Assembly: GCA_030248215.1 (NCBI GenBank)
Contig: JASANG010001427.1
Location: forward strand, 1 to 64,000
Length of the DNA: 64,000 bases
Origin: Enoplolaimus lenunculus
Lineage: Eukaryota > Nematoda > Enoplea > Enoplida > Thoracostomopsidae
Reading direction: 5' to 3'
Below are positions 1 to 10,194 of this stretch, piece by piece; position 1 is the stretch's first letter; each line of letters begins with the position of its first letter. The position numbers and the translations under genes are program-made. The notes beneath the pieces are model-generated. The model was not told the DNA's origin. It did not search any database and was given only the letters and a program-made list of their open reading frames with translations.

Positions 1-7
1 AGCGGTT

Positions 8-2530
8 ATGAAGCTTCGGAACCGTAAAGAAGTCCGCCGCTTCTTAGGACTATGTGGTTATTATAGGCGCTTTGTGAAAGATTATTACCTGATCGCAGCT
101 CCATTGCATGATTTAACTAAGCAAACACAAGTACGTATTTCGTGGCCACGGCTGTGGACCACTCATTGTCAAGACGCGTTCAACACAATGAAAGGAGCTT
201 TGTCTACGACTCCGATTTTAGCATATCCCAACTTGGACAAGCGGGAATATATTTTATACACTGATGCTAGCAAGTATGGAGTAGGTAACATACTGATGCA
301 AGAGGATGAACAAGGTAACGCACACGTAATATCTTATGGTATTAAGAAATTCACGCCGGCACAAGCTAATTATTCTATAACTGAAAAAGAGTGCTTGGCC
401 ATAACAATAGCATTGCATCAGTATAGGCAATATTTGGTCGGTAATTTTGTACAAATATATACGGACCATGAGGCATTATCGTACATATTAAGTGGAAAAA
501 GTGATTTGGCAAAACTTCCAAAACGGCTCTTTAGAATGGCAATGGCAATGCAGGATTATAACTTCAAAGTAGCATATAAACCAGGATCAAAAATGGAGCA
601 CGTAGATGCCTTAAGTAGACCCCCTTTCTTAGATGTCACGCCTGAGGATGAACAGGCTGCGCATTCACCGGCTGCATTTAAACCATCGGAAGACGTACCG
701 GATAGGAATCTATATCCGACTAAGGATCTTGCAGCATGTGAAAACTGGATCAATGTAATAACTAGATCTCATACACGAAGTGAACAACAAAGATTCCAAC
801 CAAACATAACTTCAGTAATTAGGGAACCAGATACACGCAATAGCCAAAATAATGTACAAGAACCACAGAATAACGACAAAAATCAGGATCGTCCTTCAGC
901 TGAAGGGCGATACTCAGGCTCTAAACCACAATCAGATCCAACTGAGCCGTTGGACAATACTCATATTGTTAGGCAGTCCTCGGCGGACCAGCGGAGCAAC
1001 ACTCGACCGCGCCCTCCTATGACGCGAGACTATTCTACCCCGGTAGAAATAAATCGCATAAGGGAGGAGCAGCAGGCGGACGAGGCCATAGCCGCGATGA
1101 TTGCTTACAAGAGTATATACACGGTTCAGCTGGAGATTCCCCCGGCACATGCACGATGGATAATCAAACATCATGAAGATTATTTTGTACACGATGGAAT
1201 ACTATATCATTTTGTAGATATTAAGGCTAAAAATAACATAGAAACTTCAGCAGTACAATTAGTGGTACCAAAGACGATGCGTGACGAAATTTTAACATCC
1301 ATACATGACATAGAGGGATCTCATCCAAGTTTTCTTCGTACAGCCATTCTAGCTAGAAGGCGGTTTTTCTGGCCAAATATGCTGACCGACATCAAACAAT
1401 TCTGTAATAAATGTATCCCGTGTGCAAAATTTCGGGAAGGTCCGAATAATCGAATCCCTATGAAAACAATCCAAATCCCGCTTGGCCCATGGCGCCTTGT
1501 AGGTGCGGACCTTATTGGTCCATTCTCGGTACCATCTCATAAGGGAAACCTTTATATCGCATGTTTTATTGACTATTTCAGTAAATGGCCCGAGGCGGTG
1601 CCACTTCCAGACGCGAGAGCTGCCTCCGTTTTAGAAGCTTTCCTAGAAAATGTAATCTACCGATGGGGTGGCCAAGTACAGAAACTCGTTACGGATCAGG
1701 GCCCTTGTTTTAAGTCTACAATTTTTTTATCCACACTTTACAAATTAGGAATAGAGGTGCAGGCTTGCAGCCCCTATCATCACCAAGCAAATGGTCAAGT
1801 AGAAAGATTCCAGAGAGTATTAAAAGAACATCTTAACATTCTGAGTGATGAGGATTCTGGGGACTGGGATCGCCTGCTTCCCGCTGTGCTGCATTATTAT
1901 CGTAGTATCCCACATGATACTACGGGTCAAACGCCAGCGTTTGTAAATCTCGGTAGGGATTTACTGTTACCAATTGAAACGAAATTTAATCCGCAATTTG
2001 AAACGCAAACATTACAGCAACATGTTGCGCGGATACCGGAAGTGTTAGCTGAAATTTGGGTAAAGGTGTCGGAAACTATGAATAGAAATAGGCAAATTCA
2101 AAAACAAAATTATGATAAGAAGGTGTCTAAATCTCATCAGGATGTTATAAACCTACATGATCTTGTTTGGTGCCGTACGGAAACAGCATTAGCATCAAAA
2201 ACACACGTAGCACGTCTAGCACCAAAATTTCATGGATTGTATCGAGTAGTAGCAATAGACGGTGATAATCTAACATTGTCTTTATTGGATAAGCCAGGAA
2301 GAAACCGGAAAATAAGACATCGAAATTATTGTAAGAAATATTTAGGAACCGAAAAAGAATTTTTGTATTATTTGAAACTACGTAGACAACGTTATGAAAT
2401 AGAATCAGCCGAATCTATTTGCTACTTGTGTAAAAAGGAACATGTAGCATCCGGAAAAATTCAAAATTGGGTAGAATGTGATAATAAGGACCACTATTCC
2501 GGTAAGGTGGTTTCATTTCGAATGCGTTAA
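8..2530 (+). CDS. pol: Gypsy-type Pol polyprotein, C-terminal part (RT end, RNase H, integrase)
   Basis: The reading frame enters from the left edge. The first 40 residues (FLGLCGYYRRFVKDY) are the end of the reverse transcriptase. RNase H follows at about residues 80-165, with YTDAS, the EKECLA glutamate and YTDHEAL supplying the acidic residues. The integrase has an HHCC zinc region around residues 435-475 (CNKCIPCAKF) and a catalytic core with D in GADLIGPF, D in VTDQGPCF and E in ANGQVERF. A basic tail follows, and the last 40 residues contain a cysteine-rich stretch (CYLCKKEH...WVECD) spaced like the start of a PHD finger. The element would copy its RNA to DNA and insert it in the nucleus. 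An extra ORF starts 165 bases downstream on the same strand. The ORF start is set by the window edge, not by a real start codon. Confidence 0.93.
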   Translation: MKLRNRKEVRRFLGLCGYYRRFVKDYYLIAAPLHDLTKQTQVRISWPRLWTTHCQDAFNTMKGALSTTPILAYPNLDKREYILYTDASKYGVGNILMQEDEQGNAHVISYGIKKFTPAQANYSITEKECLAITIALHQYRQYLVGNFVQIYTDHEALSYILSGKSDLAKLPKRLFRMAMAMQDYNFKVAYKPGSKMEHVDALSRPPFLDVTPEDEQAAHSPAAFKPSEDVPDRNLYPTKDLAACENWINVITRSHTRSEQQRFQPNITSVIREPDTRNSQNNVQEPQNNDKNQDRPSAEGRYSGSKPQSDPTEPLDNTHIVRQSSADQRSNTRPRPPMTRDYSTPVEINRIREEQQADEAIAAMIAYKSIYTVQLEIPPAHARWIIKHHEDYFVHDGILYHFVDIKAKNNIETSAVQLVVPKTMRDEILTSIHDIEGSHPSFLRTAILARRRFFWPNMLTDIKQFCNKCIPCAKFREGPNNRIPMKTIQIPLGPWRLVGADLIGPFSVPSHKGNLYIACFIDYFSKWPEAVPLPDARAASVLEAFLENVIYRWGGQVQKLVTDQGPCFKSTIFLSTLYKLGIEVQACSPYHHQANGQVERFQRVLKEHLNILSDEDSGDWDRLLPAVLHYYRSIPHDTTGQTPAFVNLGRDLLLPIETKFNPQFETQTLQQHVARIPEVLAEIWVKVSETMNRNRQIQKQNYDKKVSKSHQDVINLHDLVWCRTETALASKTHVARLAPKFHGLYRVVAIDGDNLTLSLLDKPGRNRKIRHRNYCKKYLGTEKEFLYYLKLRRQRYEIESAESICYLCKKEHVASGKIQNWVECDNKDHYSGKVVSFRMR

Positions 2531-2694
2531 TTTTACTAACGATTATCCGGAAGATAAAAAGTGGTATTGTCCGCAATGTAGGGATGAAGGCTATCACCCC
2601 TAAAAGGTTATCTTTCTTTTTGTTATTGTTATGATAATTAACATACCATTCGAATTACTTCAGACCACCAGCACAACGTAAACGCGATCGCGTA

Positions 2695-5600
2695 ATGGAT
2701 GTCGAATCGGAGGATGACACGCCGCAGCGTACGTCAAACATGTACACAAAAATCCTGGACATGCAACCAGGCAGGCCGCGACTGACGGTGGTCACTCGAA
2801 CAGCAGAAGAGGCGAAGTTGGCAATGGATCATTTGCGTACGGGCTCACAAACCAATATCTTTGCCGTCGACACCGAATGGTGGAATATGTCAACGGCTCA
2901 GCGAGATGCGTTGTTTACGGGCAACAAAGAACTGACAGTGGGCTACGTACTAGCAAGTACCGATCGACTCAAGCTGCATCCATTCATAGCGGGCTATATG
3001 CAGCGATCACCGTATACGAAGCAACAATGGTGTACAAAGGACGGCGCATGTGATCGAGAGCTTCGATACATCCAGATCCAATCATGGGAAAAGTTATGTG
3101 TCATCATCGATTTGGTCGCAACGCAAGGCGAAATCCCCACAGCTGTGGTGGAATTTTTAGAAGATCACAACATCTACAAATTGTGCTGGTCAAAGAATGA
3201 CGATATAAGTGCTATAATCCAACATCAGGCGATTAGGGGCAAAGACTTTAAACTGGCGTCACCACCATCGGACTGGCTGGAAGGTAGAGACATTGCAGCA
3301 GCTCTGTCTTGGGCTCAAATCCCGTTGGGTTTAAAGGACGCTCATAAATGCGTTTTCGGATGGCCGCGACCCAATATCCGACCAACAGGATCGACATTAT
3401 TACAACTATACGGTGATGACGTCATGGTAATGGAGGGCCCCCGAAAAGACCAATCGTTTACAACAATAACGGCAGTGCAACTTGTAGAATATATGACACT
3501 CGATGTGAACTTGATTGACATTATTATTTTACTCGTACTACAACAAGCAACGAATATGGTAGTTGTAACGGAGCAACATTTATTGCAACTGGTCCAAACA
3601 AAGTTACGTAAATATCATGCAAAGACAATGTTAGAAGTAGTATATTTGTATGATAAATGGCTGCGAGAAGAAAAATTCCTACACGAATTTTACGATCTAA
3701 GCAAAGAAGCAAAAGCAATGAACATTGGTATTAATGACGATTTTCCGAGAATTTTTGTCTGGCCAGCAACGTTGACACCAACAGACAAGGAGTATATGCG
3801 GGCAACAGCTGTTGATCACGCAGGTGCCGATTACCTCACAGTGGCAGAGCGCTGGTTACTAGCATTTGCGGAAGCCGATGCTATATACATCATGGCATCA
3901 AAAGGATGGCGACGTCACGGTACGACTATGTACGATGTCGAAGAAGCAGCACAAAGTTCGCTAACACTTGGCCCGACAGCGTCGCAAATCGAAGCAATTG
4001 CACGACCACCAGCGGTTGAGTCGTCCTCACCAACACCATCTGTCCCAAGAATTGTGGGCGTAGGCCGAGGAAGACCTGGTGTCGAGCCGATACCTGCGTA
4101 TGCAGCAGCAAAACAAATCCAGCAAGATCAATTAACAACAGCAGGCTATTCGGAGATGTTACCGGAGGAAGAATCAGGTCGTTCGCATATCGATCAAATT
4201 GTCGAACAGGTGGCAGAGATGGTGTTGAGGGGGACGCGCCCAGCGAGTACAGCGTCGGAATACCAGGCACCGGCAATACAGCAGCAGTTGTTGGCGAAAC
4301 AGCCAGGCATCGATCAACCAGCAGTCAATGTAGAGGACTCTATTGGCAGACAATCGCGGTTATTGGCAAGATTACAACTGGAAACGACGCCAGCGGACGA
4401 TCAACAAATTCACGAATTACAACAACAACTACATCAGTTGCAGCAGCAACAATTTCGTCAACTACACGAATATCAGAATCAACAGATGCAACAACAGCAT
4501 TTGGTCGTTCAACATCAGGTGCAGCAGCAGCAGATGCGTCAACAACAAGAAGCCCAACAACAACGTCAGGCAGAGCTACAGCGGGAGCAGCCGCAATCGC
4601 CGCAAGTGCTGAAGCGGGAACCTGAGGAAGAACAGCCACAGGTCAGAGAAGCAATAACAGTAACAAAACAACCGTTGACGTTTTATGATGTGGCACCGTT
4701 GCGACCAACATTACGTGTGGGTGACGAAACGGTTCATGTCTATGAAACGTTGCAAAACAATCGGGAAGTACATTTGGCGGCGGCAAATGTCACGCGAACA
4801 GTCACTCGAGCAGCTGCGCGAGCGGAAGAGTGCAAATTGACGCGAATGCTAGCAGATCAGATGACGGGCAAATTCGAGACGTCACCGTTTGCGGCAGAAT
4901 CGGACGTATCAGCGGAGATGGGCGTAACGAGCGCACAAGTAGCATTATGGAATGTGCGCGGTCGTAGTCGATTCATTGAACACGTCCATCGGAAACCTGA
5001 CCCTAACATCTGGCGGGTTGCACGTGAACCATGCCAGGTCCCAGTCCAACCATCGTTGCAAGTAATTCATGATCAAGTACGAGCACCGGATTTAGCGACG
5101 CAGCGTGCATTGAATACGTTACGTATTCTGGATCCATTGACTTATGACGAGACGGTGTTCACACGTCCAATGCGATATATGGATAGGACGCATTTGATGC
5201 CACCGGCACGCAACGAAAAATGCCACGTAGCTTCGTGCGCATCCATGGCACATTTATTATGTTCAAATGGATGCGGACGTCCGTACTGTTTCACGCATGT
5301 ACAACAGTGGCAAACACCAGATCATCGGTGCACAGCAGTGGGACCTTGTAATGTTGGACACTGGGTGCAAACGCCATTGCAATCGGTGTTACGATATGTC
5401 TGTGATCGAGCTAGATGTACAGCGTGCGTCATTTGCGGGGCGCCATTATGTGCCTTTCACGCAGCATATCCATGTCATGGTGACTTTCATACCGGTGATA
5501 CGCCAGCAGTAGCAGATCCAACGGCGCCAATGCCTTTATATTACAATTTTTCTGATACCCTGGCGCCTAAAGTAGCAAATGTTCGAGAACAAGGACAATT

Positions 5601-8600
5601 TGAATGGGTATCACCATATCGTTCCGAGCGAAATCAAAACATTTACTATCAAGTTTATGGTTTTCAATTATACGAACCCATTAATGAAGTACCTCCAATT
5701 CCACCAAATTTGAAAATGGAGGATGCGCACGATCTTCATAATAGACCTTTGCAGTTGCCAACAGGTCCGGTTCGAACTGGCTTTAGACAATTAAGTACGA
5801 TTGATTATGAAAAGGAGGACGATAGGTCAATGCGTGAAACGGTCGATGTGATGCTACCTGGAGTCCGGGTATGGTATAACGTAAGTACAACAACGCATTT
5901 CCGGCAAACAATACGGCAATTTACAGAATATATCGAGTGGTTACCCGATTTACGTGTCATTTGGCCGTATCAAGGATACCCGGCGATCATGCATGCTGTG
6001 CGCGAACCTAATTTATCACCACCATTCGCAGGTTGCACACGTTTCATGCTATTGACAGCAAGAGAGTTGGCAGAACGACAAGAGAAGGAAGAGCGGCAAC
6101 AGCAGTTGGCACGCGAAGAACGGGAAAGACAAGTGGTACCACGGTCACCACCACGACGTATGCATCCGGATGTGCCAACACGATCAAAATTGATACCACC
6201 GACTTCGGAAATGGAAGCGAGTGACGAAATTGAGAGGCAGCAGCCACAACTGCAGCAGCGAGCGAAATCGCAACCACGAGCTCGTCGTGTGACGAAGAAA
6301 ACACCACCGCGAAGGAAGACGCCAGTGCAGTCGCAGCAGCGTGAGCAAAGACGAACTAGATCGCAAGTAAAGGCAGCAGTCGAACAAGAAGCAGTAGCTG
6401 CACCGTCAGCAAGGGAAGAGAGTCCAGCGGGACAGGAGCAAACAACATCCACAGTCGAGGAGACGCAACCGGAAGCGGCGCAAACAGTAACCGAGCCAGT
6501 AACACCAGTAGTTGTGGACACGCAATCGGAAACGACACAAATGGCAATCGAGTCAGTAACATCGGCATCGGCGATGGACCGAGAAGAAGCTCTCACAGCA
6601 GTGGAGAAGCGATTGCGTAGAGACATGGAGACGAAACGACCAGTAGTGGAATTGGAACGGTTTGCGATACCAGGTGTGCCGACGGTGGAAGAATATTTGC
6701 GTCACTTACGATCACGCGTGGATGCTGGTCTCCTAGAAGTCGGAGTCAAGCTGGCGATGCAGGAACAAAAGCCGTTTGCAAATGCGATATGGAAGCAGTG
6801 GATGATAGCGAAAACGACGTATCTGGCAGAAAAGACACCATCCACTAGCGAGGAACCGTCGTCAACATCGAGCGAGACAACGTCGGTGCAAGCAGCTGTG
6901 GCTACATCTGCTTTACGAACTATGGTCACAGAAATGAGAGAACAAGAGCCAGAACACCAAAAGACGCAAATCGTCATCGAAGAGGGTGAGCAAGTCGATA
7001 CTCCGGTGTTGCGAGTAGCGTGGCAAGCACCAGTAGTGAAAACAGTGGCAACAGCGGCGACTTCAGCAGAAGCTCCAACATTAGCAGTGTCGGAAGAGAT
7101 TCCATCAACAACACCGAAACCGCCGACACAGCAACGTGACGACACGCGAGCGACCTCAGCAGAGGCAACTACGACGCAATCGAGATATCGCGAGGAACGG
7201 GAGCGCGAAAAAGCATGGCGATTGGAGCGACATGAAGAACGGGTGCGACGAGAAAGCGACGAACGACGAAGCAGAGCGCAAGCTGAAAGTCCACTGGATC
7301 GTGTGCCGCGATTGCAGCAGGAACCGCACTATGCTCCACCAAAGCGACCGGAAGTACAATCCAGAGGCCGTTCAGCAGGCAGAGGACGTGGGCGATCAGC
7401 AACCCCAGAACCGTTGCAACCTGGTGACCCGCGCTCACCATCGCAAATGCATATTCACCAGGCGCCGATGATCAAACCGGTTCCGTTAGCAGCCGAACCG
7501 TTGCCGCAAAGACAAGATCCACGGCACGATCGATCGAGACATGGTGCGACGCCTATGCCATCACCGTCGCCACCACACGTCGTGGAAGAACAGTTGCCCC
7601 AGCTAGCTGCTGTGCAACAACAAGCGGATCGATTCGTTGATGGGCGGCAGCGTCTTCAACCACCAGAGGAGCCGCGTTTACCATCGCCAGCCGTGCAAGT
7701 GGAACCAGCACAAGAACGAATGTACGATCATTGGGGCCGTATGGGACGAAATGCTGGCGAGATCAACGATGCCGAACGACGTTACTGGGCCCAACGACGT
7801 TTGCAGGACATGCAACAGCGAGCTGAGGCAGTCGCGCGTGATAAAATGGACACGTTAAGACGTATGCAACCGCCAATGCGTCCGCACCAGCAACCGATAC
7901 GGCACATGGCTTTGTGCCGCTTTTTCACGCGTATGCAAGATCAGCCACTCCATGAAGAACCGGTTGCGATAGCATTCAAACGATATATTAACATGATGGA
8001 GAAACGGATGTCGCAATTTCTCCGACAGCAGGCGGAAGGTGGCGAAATTACGCTGGTATCGGTAATTCGCGAGGCGGAATATATTGCGTTGGACTTGTTC
8101 GAACGTTGCCGCGAGGACTTTCAATTCGAAGGGGCGCAAACGCAATACATGATCATGCTACGACGGCTGTCGCACGTATTGAGATTGACATTGGGGAAGG
8201 ACTTGGCGACAAGTAGTTTAGTATTACGTAGGGCAGAACCGGAGCTCGTGTTTCTGACTGGACCGGATAGAATAAGAAAGAAAACGGAACAGGTGTTGGA
8301 AGATTGTCAGTTCTACAAGGACGGTCAGCGAAAGAAGCCATCATTCACAGGGAGGACTCGAATTGCGGAACTGCAGCGGATGTTGGAGTATTTGGATCGA
8401 GAGATAGGAACGCACGAGTACGAACGAACAAGGGAGAAGTACAAGCGAGTGGCAGTGGTGATGGAAGCCTGTCGACGTGCGTTGGAAGCTAACCAACACG
8501 TAAGAATGGCGAAACGATTATTGGTGCAGCTGGATCAGCAGGTGGTAGCTTCCACAGCGAATATGGTGGCAATGAATAGACATTTCATGCGTATGTATCA

Positions 8601-8883
8601 AACGATGTGCCACCAGATAACATCAATTCTACGTGATGAGGTGCACGACGATATCGACGTGGTTTCGCCGAACGACGCAATTCAACCTCCGGAGGCGATT
8701 CTGTGGCACCTGTACGCTGGCGATAATGGCGAGTTGTGGCCACGAACGATTCGACATATCTTCTCACAAGCACATCCGTATACGGAGGGACTCAATTGGG
8801 AGGCGGAGCAGCAGTGGACGCCGGACATGCGAATACGATATCCACCGGCAGACATCGGTGTTGATGATCCGTTCCGGCAATAG
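2695..8883 (+). CDS. 2062-residue accessory ORF of the retroelement: DEDDy 3'-5' exonuclease domain plus zinc-finger and helical regions
   Basis: This is one open frame of 2062 codons between pol and the LTR, where env-like genes sit in some gypsy elements. Residues about 52-285 look like an RNase D/WRN-type 3'-5' exonuclease: FAVDTEWW (D59, E61; Exo I), the core strand YIQIQSWEKLCVIIDL, KLCWSKNDD (D169/D170; Exo II) and YMTLDV (Y266, D270; Exo III). Residues about 560-640 are Gln-rich. Residues about 843-930 hold two Cys/His clusters (CSNGCGRPYCFTH and CTACVICGAPLCAFH) resembling B-box or treble-clef zinc fingers. A long low-complexity charged region follows, then a helical C-terminus from about 1735 to 2062. 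No signal peptide or membrane segment is seen, which argues against an envelope protein. The exonuclease call is strong by motif; its role in the element is unknown. A captured host gene is the alternative origin. Confidence 0.85.
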   Translation: MDVESEDDTPQRTSNMYTKILDMQPGRPRLTVVTRTAEEAKLAMDHLRTGSQTNIFAVDTEWWNMSTAQRDALFTGNKELTVGYVLASTDRLKLHPFIAGYMQRSPYTKQQWCTKDGACDRELRYIQIQSWEKLCVIIDLVATQGEIPTAVVEFLEDHNIYKLCWSKNDDISAIIQHQAIRGKDFKLASPPSDWLEGRDIAAALSWAQIPLGLKDAHKCVFGWPRPNIRPTGSTLLQLYGDDVMVMEGPRKDQSFTTITAVQLVEYMTLDVNLIDIIILLVLQQATNMVVVTEQHLLQLVQTKLRKYHAKTMLEVVYLYDKWLREEKFLHEFYDLSKEAKAMNIGINDDFPRIFVWPATLTPTDKEYMRATAVDHAGADYLTVAERWLLAFAEADAIYIMASKGWRRHGTTMYDVEEAAQSSLTLGPTASQIEAIARPPAVESSSPTPSVPRIVGVGRGRPGVEPIPAYAAAKQIQQDQLTTAGYSEMLPEEESGRSHIDQIVEQVAEMVLRGTRPASTASEYQAPAIQQQLLAKQPGIDQPAVNVEDSIGRQSRLLARLQLETTPADDQQIHELQQQLHQLQQQQFRQLHEYQNQQMQQQHLVVQHQVQQQQMRQQQEAQQQRQAELQREQPQSPQVLKREPEEEQPQVREAITVTKQPLTFYDVAPLRPTLRVGDETVHVYETLQNNREVHLAAANVTRTVTRAAARAEECKLTRMLADQMTGKFETSPFAAESDVSAEMGVTSAQVALWNVRGRSRFIEHVHRKPDPNIWRVAREPCQVPVQPSLQVIHDQVRAPDLATQRALNTLRILDPLTYDETVFTRPMRYMDRTHLMPPARNEKCHVASCASMAHLLCSNGCGRPYCFTHVQQWQTPDHRCTAVGPCNVGHWVQTPLQSVLRYVCDRARCTACVICGAPLCAFHAAYPCHGDFHTGDTPAVADPTAPMPLYYNFSDTLAPKVANVREQGQFEWVSPYRSERNQNIYYQVYGFQLYEPINEVPPIPPNLKMEDAHDLHNRPLQLPTGPVRTGFRQLSTIDYEKEDDRSMRETVDVMLPGVRVWYNVSTTTHFRQTIRQFTEYIEWLPDLRVIWPYQGYPAIMHAVREPNLSPPFAGCTRFMLLTARELAERQEKEERQQQLAREERERQVVPRSPPRRMHPDVPTRSKLIPPTSEMEASDEIERQQPQLQQRAKSQPRARRVTKKTPPRRKTPVQSQQREQRRTRSQVKAAVEQEAVAAPSAREESPAGQEQTTSTVEETQPEAAQTVTEPVTPVVVDTQSETTQMAIESVTSASAMDREEALTAVEKRLRRDMETKRPVVELERFAIPGVPTVEEYLRHLRSRVDAGLLEVGVKLAMQEQKPFANAIWKQWMIAKTTYLAEKTPSTSEEPSSTSSETTSVQAAVATSALRTMVTEMREQEPEHQKTQIVIEEGEQVDTPVLRVAWQAPVVKTVATAATSAEAPTLAVSEEIPSTTPKPPTQQRDDTRATSAEATTTQSRYREEREREKAWRLERHEERVRRESDERRSRAQAESPLDRVPRLQQEPHYAPPKRPEVQSRGRSAGRGRGRSATPEPLQPGDPRSPSQMHIHQAPMIKPVPLAAEPLPQRQDPRHDRSRHGATPMPSPSPPHVVEEQLPQLAAVQQQADRFVDGRQRLQPPEEPRLPSPAVQVEPAQERMYDHWGRMGRNAGEINDAERRYWAQRRLQDMQQRAEAVARDKMDTLRRMQPPMRPHQQPIRHMALCRFFTRMQDQPLHEEPVAIAFKRYINMMEKRMSQFLRQQAEGGEITLVSVIREAEYIALDLFERCREDFQFEGAQTQYMIMLRRLSHVLRLTLGKDLATSSLVLRRAEPELVFLTGPDRIRKKTEQVLEDCQFYKDGQRKKPSFTGRTRIAELQRMLEYLDREIGTHEYERTREKYKRVAVVMEACRRALEANQHVRMAKRLLVQLDQQVVASTANMVAMNRHFMRMYQTMCHQITSILRDEVHDDIDVVSPNDAIQPPEAILWHLYAGDNGELWPRTIRHIFSQAHPYTEGLNWEAEQQWTPDMRIRYPPADIGVDDPFRQ

Positions 8884-10181
8884 CAATTGCGAACAATCGT
8901 AATTCGAGATAAATTTATCAATAGTGACGATTTTTGTTAACCGTGACAATCTTATGCAATAATAGTGATAATAATCATAATCCATGACATTGTTTTTTTA
9001 TATATGGCCATTCCCTTATGGCTTTAATAATGTAACTGGCTGATTTCAACTAGTCTATTTCACTCGTCATAATACTAGTGGCTACTAGCATTATTTGTTT
9101 ATTACTGCTCAAACTGATGCTCTTAATAATAGTGACTTTTCTACTTTTATTACACATGTTCATATCATAATGTGGTTACCGAAAATAAGATTCGCGATAT
9201 TGGTATTTTAATTATAAATGAAGCAGTATTATTATATCAAATAGAGCTTTACTTGATAATAACCAAATACATAATAATATCGTGCATAATCGATTTGTTA
9301 GTGTTATTAGACATTTATATTCGAGTAAAAACAATATTGGACGTAGTATGGCGTGCTAACAATTTATCATAATAATTGGCTCAAAAACTCGTTGTAATAC
9401 GTAATATGGAATGATGGAAATGGCGTGTTCATAATCCAGCTGGATGATATGACAATGGCAGATACAACGGCTCATGACTATTAATTTGTGAATATTGGTT
9501 GTGAACTGAATGAAAATGAAAAATGAAGTGTGATATAGTAGCGTAAGGTGATTACAAGGTATATGATGACGGCGGAATCTAATAAGTTACGAGATGACTT
9601 TTTACATTACGGCTAGGACATTATTGTGTGAAAGAGTCTTCCACTAGTGACTAGTGTATCAACTTGTGGCGAATTGTTTTTTTTACGTACTGGTATACAA
9701 ATGTAAATTACTTGAGTAATTTTTCTTGTATAATGTTACTGGTAGAATAATTGACTGGTTACTTTATTGTATTACGTGTATCTTAGTGTATTATATGTCC
9801 TAATACGTGTATCTTAGTGTATTATATGTCCTAATTCTGTAGCAACGGTAATTCATTTTGTAATAAGCAGAATTTTACATAGGTTTAAATTTTGGTGATA
9901 AATCTTTTCAAATTCAAAAAGTAACTCGGAATTTGACTGGTAATTCTAATTTCTAATATTGGGAGTGTTTACAGCTTGTGGGCGGTCAATAGTCAATTGT
10001 GCATGAATCTTTGTATGTCTATATAGATCTGTGTAGACAGGCACTGGCTTGTGTTCGTCGCTAACGTGGGTGTGTGGCGCTCTCCAGTGAGTCGCTGTGT
10101 GCCGTTACATCTGTGAATTCCCTCGATCTTTTGACTTGTTTGTAGTTGCTTCCCGCAACTCCCGATGGGGACATCGGGCCT
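8884..10181 (+). other. AT-rich untranslated stretch between the accessory ORF and the polypurine tract
   Basis: I see no convincing coding sequence here. The stretch is AT-rich with recurrent TAATAGTGA-like words. It includes a short perfect-looking tandem duplication of about 31 bp at 9770-9833 (unit containing ACGTGTATCTTAGTGTATTA). Its position fits a long 3' untranslated region of the retroelement. Confidence 0.6.
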
Positions 10182-10194
10182 AAAGAAAGGGGGA
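10182..10194 (+). promoter_or_regulatory. Polypurine tract of the LTR element
   Basis: AAAGAAAGGGGGA is an uninterrupted purine run immediately followed by TGTACAGATG, a typical LTR 5' end. In LTR elements this tract primes plus-strand DNA synthesis, so it fixes the left edge of the 3' LTR. Confidence 0.75.

Noticed and set aside
5970-6626. Long minus-strand ORFs opposite the retroelement accessory ORF (also 4340-4639 and 6702-7145)
   Set aside because: They mirror biased codon use of the plus-strand frame and show only low-complexity Ser/Val/Leu composition. No motif supports them.
8-8883. Envelope gene in the accessory ORF position
   Set aside because: No signal peptide, membrane segment or cleavage-site pattern is seen. 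The N-terminus is a nuclease fold instead.
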